Assembly: GCA_950295325.1 (NCBI GenBank) | Contig: OX485809.1 | Location: 37,949,081-38,013,080 of the forward strand | Reading direction: 5' to 3' | Origin: Polytrichum commune | Taxonomy: Eukaryota > Streptophyta > Polytrichopsida > Polytrichales > Polytrichaceae | DNA: 64,000 nucleotides | Shown here: positions 60,030 to 64,000 of the stretch, one piece after another | How the letters are laid out: each line of letters starts with the position of its first letter | Numbering within the stretch: the stretch's first letter is position 1 | Translations under genes and position numbers: made by a program | Notes under the pieces: generated by a model | The model's database searches: none | What the model was told of the DNA's origin: nothing | The model's input: the letters and a program-made list of their open reading frames with translations, nothing else

Positions 60030-60545
60030 ACGGTGCAAGCATAGTCAAGTACACAACTCCATTACCTTGCATAGGTTCAAATGAAAGTGTTCAAAACTAT
60101 ATACAAACTTTAAATCTTGTGAAGGAAAAAATCCCAAACATTTTAAAAAGCATTGATCTACAAAGCCAATCATATGATGTTGACCAAAAAAAAGAAAAGA
60201 AGAAAAAAAAAAGTCTACATATTTTAGAAGACGGTGCAAGTAGTGTGCAAGTAGGTATATTGAACACATAATTGTCTAAATTATTGTTTTAAATATGATT
60301 AAATCACATTAAATTGATGTTCTTCTACAAATTTTTGTAATGATGGTCTCAAGTTTATGATGAATTCAAGGAATATGAAAAAAGAATTCAACCTCAAAAT
60401 ATTTAAGGTGATGAAATCTACATTCAAAACCAAATTTAGCCATTACCTTTTGAAGAATACTTTAAATAATAAGCTTTCAAGATCTCATCTTGATATTCTA
60501 TGATTGAGTAACTAACACAACAGTAAAGGGCACCATGAAAAATAA
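60030..60545 (+). repeat. Dispersed ~500-bp repeat, copy 2
   Basis: It matches 30760-31270 in the same orientation, with small indels including an A/G-rich insertion at 60186-60212. It is non-coding. Confidence 0.6.
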
Positions 60546-62680
60546 AATAAAATTGATGTGATGGTCAACATAATCGATTCCAATAATATATATATATATA
60601 TTCTCACACAAACGCTCCAGATATATGTAGAAAATAAACCATCTAATATCCCTCAATGATGGCTCACAACAACACAAAGCCCTTAAGTTATTTGATGTGA
60701 TTGAATGGGAAGGAGATATGTAAGGTAGATGTACACACTTGCAACACACAAAGTCAATCCCAACGTCACTCTCTGTGGACAATATTTGTATTATAGTCAT
60801 TGTGTGTATGTACCCCCATAGATGTTGAAATTGGTGGCATTGTGTGTGAAGAATGGATACACTTGCTTTATAATAATTTAAGTTAGACTTTGTAACCTGC
60901 TCGAATTTACTGACAACAAGGATCTTTCTGGCAGTCCCTTTGCACAAGGATACGAATCATTGAAGTGCCAAGCCAAAGCATGAAATGATCCATTTGAGAA
61001 TTTATCAGCCAAACAGAGCTGGTGAGATTCTCTAAGAAACCATCTCAGCCCAATGTTACTTGAGGTGAAATTGTTTCTTTCATACAAAGTCACTCACAGC
61101 TCACACTCATGACTTAAGTTAGCACTCAGTGCTACATTTCAATTGACTACGGTTAGCGTTCCCCAACTTACAGCTGGATTGGATTGGGAGATGTCTTATC
61201 CAATTGCAGATTGAACAGACCGTCACTACAAATTTTAAAATTCGACTCTGAAACAGAGATGCAAATTCAGTCATAAATTATTGGACTCCTTGAATGATCA
61301 GCTAGGTCCTCCCAATTGTTTACTTTTGTTTCTTAGATGAGACACTTAATCTAGTTGCAAAAAAAACATACAAAGTCACCAGGGCCCTGAATAGAGAGGA
61401 CATCTCTTTGGGATGCACATAGTGGAACCACACAACCTCAAGAAGTGTATGATGTTTAAGCATGACTAAGTAGACTGACGAACAAAGACTTGACATTCCA
61501 AGAGATATAAGAGTCTTGTAAGAATTGAACTGACACTAGAGGATCGACTCCATGGTATAGTTGTATTCTAAGTCCGTTTCCCAATCTCATTGTGATACGT
61601 GTGTTTTGGTGTTCATTCTTGAATACAATTCTTGCCATTTACTGCTGAAGTAGAGGGTGCGCACATAACTAAGACGAGCGACCTCGCAAGACTCACATCC
61701 CTTATAATTGATCTCTGAAGAAGAAAATTCCATTAGTAGCGTAAATTAGTTGTCACTCAAGATTCTTGTGAGAGCTGAGAGTGTTGAGAATCATCATATT
61801 GTGTTAGTTGGTGGCGGTGAAGTCATCATAAGTCGTTTTGATGCTCCTACAAGGACCACTTGCCAGAAATCATATAGAGAAACATTCCTGGTCTGGTTTC
61901 ATATATATATCTATATGAAAGTATATGACTTACATGAAATGAGTTACATGAAACGATCGGAGTACAACTGTACAAGGCTCATGCTGCTTTCGTCATATTG
62001 TGCTTTTCACTGTATTTTACCTCAAAACTTCTGCCACTGATGATGCCAGAAATTGACCAGGTTACACTGGCATTGTGCAGCCAGGCAAAGGCTGCTATTG
62101 AGTGCTGTATTCCAAAACAGATTCTCTCAAGTAAGATTTGCAAGAAACACTTATAAAACAACTACCCATCAACTTTGAAGCAGATCTGTTCAGTCTATGC
62201 TGCACAGAATTCGACCTGGTTGCAGTAAGGTAGATGAGGCTGATTCGGTTAGCTTCCATAATCGGACACCTAGTTTTGGTTCCTAATCGGTAGTACAGTT
62301 GCGCTAATCTAGTGGATGAGTAATACATGTTGATTTGGTGCCACCTTGATGGTATTTGGGTTAGTCACCTTCATAAAAATCAAACTACACACATCATCCT
62401 CTATAATTCAAGGTTGGAAAAAACCCAAGTTTTTCCAGCCGATGCATTGGGTTTTTGGTTATAATGCAAAAAACCTGATTTATGTGAATAAAACCATGGT
62501 TTTATTCCAACACTCGGCACTCGCCAATCGGCAATTGGCACCACCATTGGCGGACATTGGGCCCTTTGCCCTTTAATCTCAAGTTATCTGCAATAAAACC
62601 AAATAAAACTAGATTTTGTTGGACCTCAAATGATTGGATTTTTTTTGAAGAAACTATGAAAACCCCAACTCTAAAAAACC
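60546..62680. other. Non-genic stretch
   Basis: No gene was recognised. (TA)n sequence lies near 60587-60600. Several short frames on both strands show no family motif. Confidence 0.4.
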
Positions 62681-62735
62681 GTGTGGTGCCAACCTTGCTA
62701 TTATTAGGAGTGCTATCCACTGAGCTATGACACGC
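62681..62735 (-). other. tRNA-like relic or SINE head
   Basis: On the minus strand an exact A box, TAGCTCAGTGG (62717-62727), is followed at short distance by a degenerate B-box-like GGTTGGCACCA. The flanks CGTGT and ACACG could pair as a partial acceptor stem. It is too short and too degenerate for a working tRNA. Confidence 0.35.
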
Positions 62736-64000
62736 TTTATTTTTGTGGGCGAGGTGGGCAAATTAGGAGGTAGCAACTTGGGCAAATGACGAGGTGGCAT
62801 GTGGTTGTGAGGTACCGACCAACTTGTATTGTGGCTATTCTACAAGGAATAGCCAATCCAACAACATTTTATCTTATCCGTGACCACTTTAGAGACATGA
62901 CATAGTCAATATTCACATTAAACTTTTGTTTTCATTGGCAAATGACTCATGCAGAGTCTGCTAGTGACGTCGTCCACTTACACAACATTGAATGATGAAC
63001 GAGTTCCCCCCTATAACACCATATTGGGAAGCAAAAAAATCTTTGATTCTAGAGTCTAGACCAAAACCTTCCTCAACTCCAATTTCAGTGATTTCAAATT
63101 CTTTGGTCACGATTTGCAATTGCCAACCTACCCAAGGTTATGATGCTCAAATCAAATCCATCAGCTAGATGATTCCATAGGACTGGAGGTGTCCACATTA
63201 GCCTCATCTACCTTAGCTGGTTACTTGTAGAATTATGACAACAATATGACTTTAAAACACAGGAACATCTACACTCAACATAGTCATCATGAACTAAGGT
63301 AGAGGGTGCTAAATCCAACACCCCATCCAAAACCAACACCTATAAACGCCTCCCAATTGCCAACACTCTACAACCTTGAACCGTACCCGGCGGTGTAGGA
63401 GTGTCTGGGCCCACGAGGTGACGGTTTTAGGTGCCATTAGTGGTGCCACCTCATAGCAGCCTCCATGACCTTCATGTAGGGTATGTAACGGGCTCCACTC
63501 TATCTCGGGTTGGTTCAAGGTGGGATTAGGGTGGCTTGTCAATGCCTATTATAGTCATTCTATTCACAACGCCAAGGAGGTAGGCCCACAAAGCACAAAA
63601 GGGTCACTTCCCGGGATGCAAAGGACGTCGGTTCCCGGGATGCAAGGTGATGGTTTTGCAAGCGAACCGGGAGGGATCATGGAGGTAGCCGTGTGGCTTT
63701 GCATACCATTACTACTTGGGCTTTGATGTAGTTTGGGTCTAGTACCCAGCTATGTTGTGTTGGTTCTAGGCAATGAAGGTGGGGGTCCTCATCATATGCG
63801 AGGTTGCCATACACGGGGCCTATGGATTGGTATAAGGAAGCTAGTAGTTTTGACTTTGAATATTCATCAAATATTCAATTGAGACTAAAAATATTTTTTC
63901 TTTCTTGATACCTATGTTTAGCCCAAAGGCTAATATGAATATATATTTTATATATCAACCACATAGCCATATGTATGTGCAATAGCTTAAAGTGTTGGTT
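62736..64000. other. Non-genic stretch to window end
   Basis: No gene or delimitable element was recognised. Around 63600-63650 the string TTCCCGGGATGCAA occurs twice, a short local duplication. Confidence 0.4.

Overview
This window is nuclear DNA from a land plant with a repeat-rich genome. It contains two intron-containing genes with plant domain architectures (a DUF688-type protein and an F-box/kelch-type protein). They sit in AT-rich DNA full of LINE remnants, PIF/Harbinger and Mutator-like transposons, MITEs, SINE-like heads and microsatellites. I saw no prokaryotic or organellar signature. A non-seed plant (fern, lycophyte or bryophyte) is possible, but the sequence alone does not prove it.

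Layout. 1-3395: decayed LINE (RT thumb, connecting region, RNase H) on the minus strand. 3396-4580 plus 8890-9275: a second LINE copy, split by a 4.3 kb insertion of unknown class that itself carries two inverted copies of a 410-bp MITE. 10191-10473: retroposon-like segment with an 11-bp target duplication. 13188-13270: 83-bp hairpin element. 13440-14790: fold-back repeat. 14972-20424: full-length PIF/Harbinger transposon with TAA target duplication and a broken transposase. 22760-24291: a non-autonomous derivative followed by another TIR element. 24891-34700: mostly MITEs, SINE-like pieces and dispersed repeats. 38971-40615: a MITE, then a third Harbinger-family copy interrupted by a 279-bp Mutator-like MITE.

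Genes. 41881-45791 (+) encodes a ~972-residue DUF688-type protein in three exons. 47741-52515 (-) encodes a 428-residue F-box/kelch-type protein in four exons, with a 2.5 kb repeat-filled first intron. The first ~90 bp of that gene's CDS plus 5' flank have been tandemly multiplied upstream (52436-53650), leaving extra start codons. The 3' part of the window holds a 1,268-bp Mutator-like fold-back element (58066-59333) with 495-bp arms, plus unassigned AT-rich DNA.

Most of the information in the window is transposon archaeology. At least eight elements can be delimited to the base by terminal inverted repeats plus target duplications, and nesting gives relative insertion ages. No new enzymatic system was found. 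The strongest unusual items are the multiplied first exon of the F-box gene, the autonomous/non-autonomous Harbinger family, and the 8-bp-TSD MITE family.
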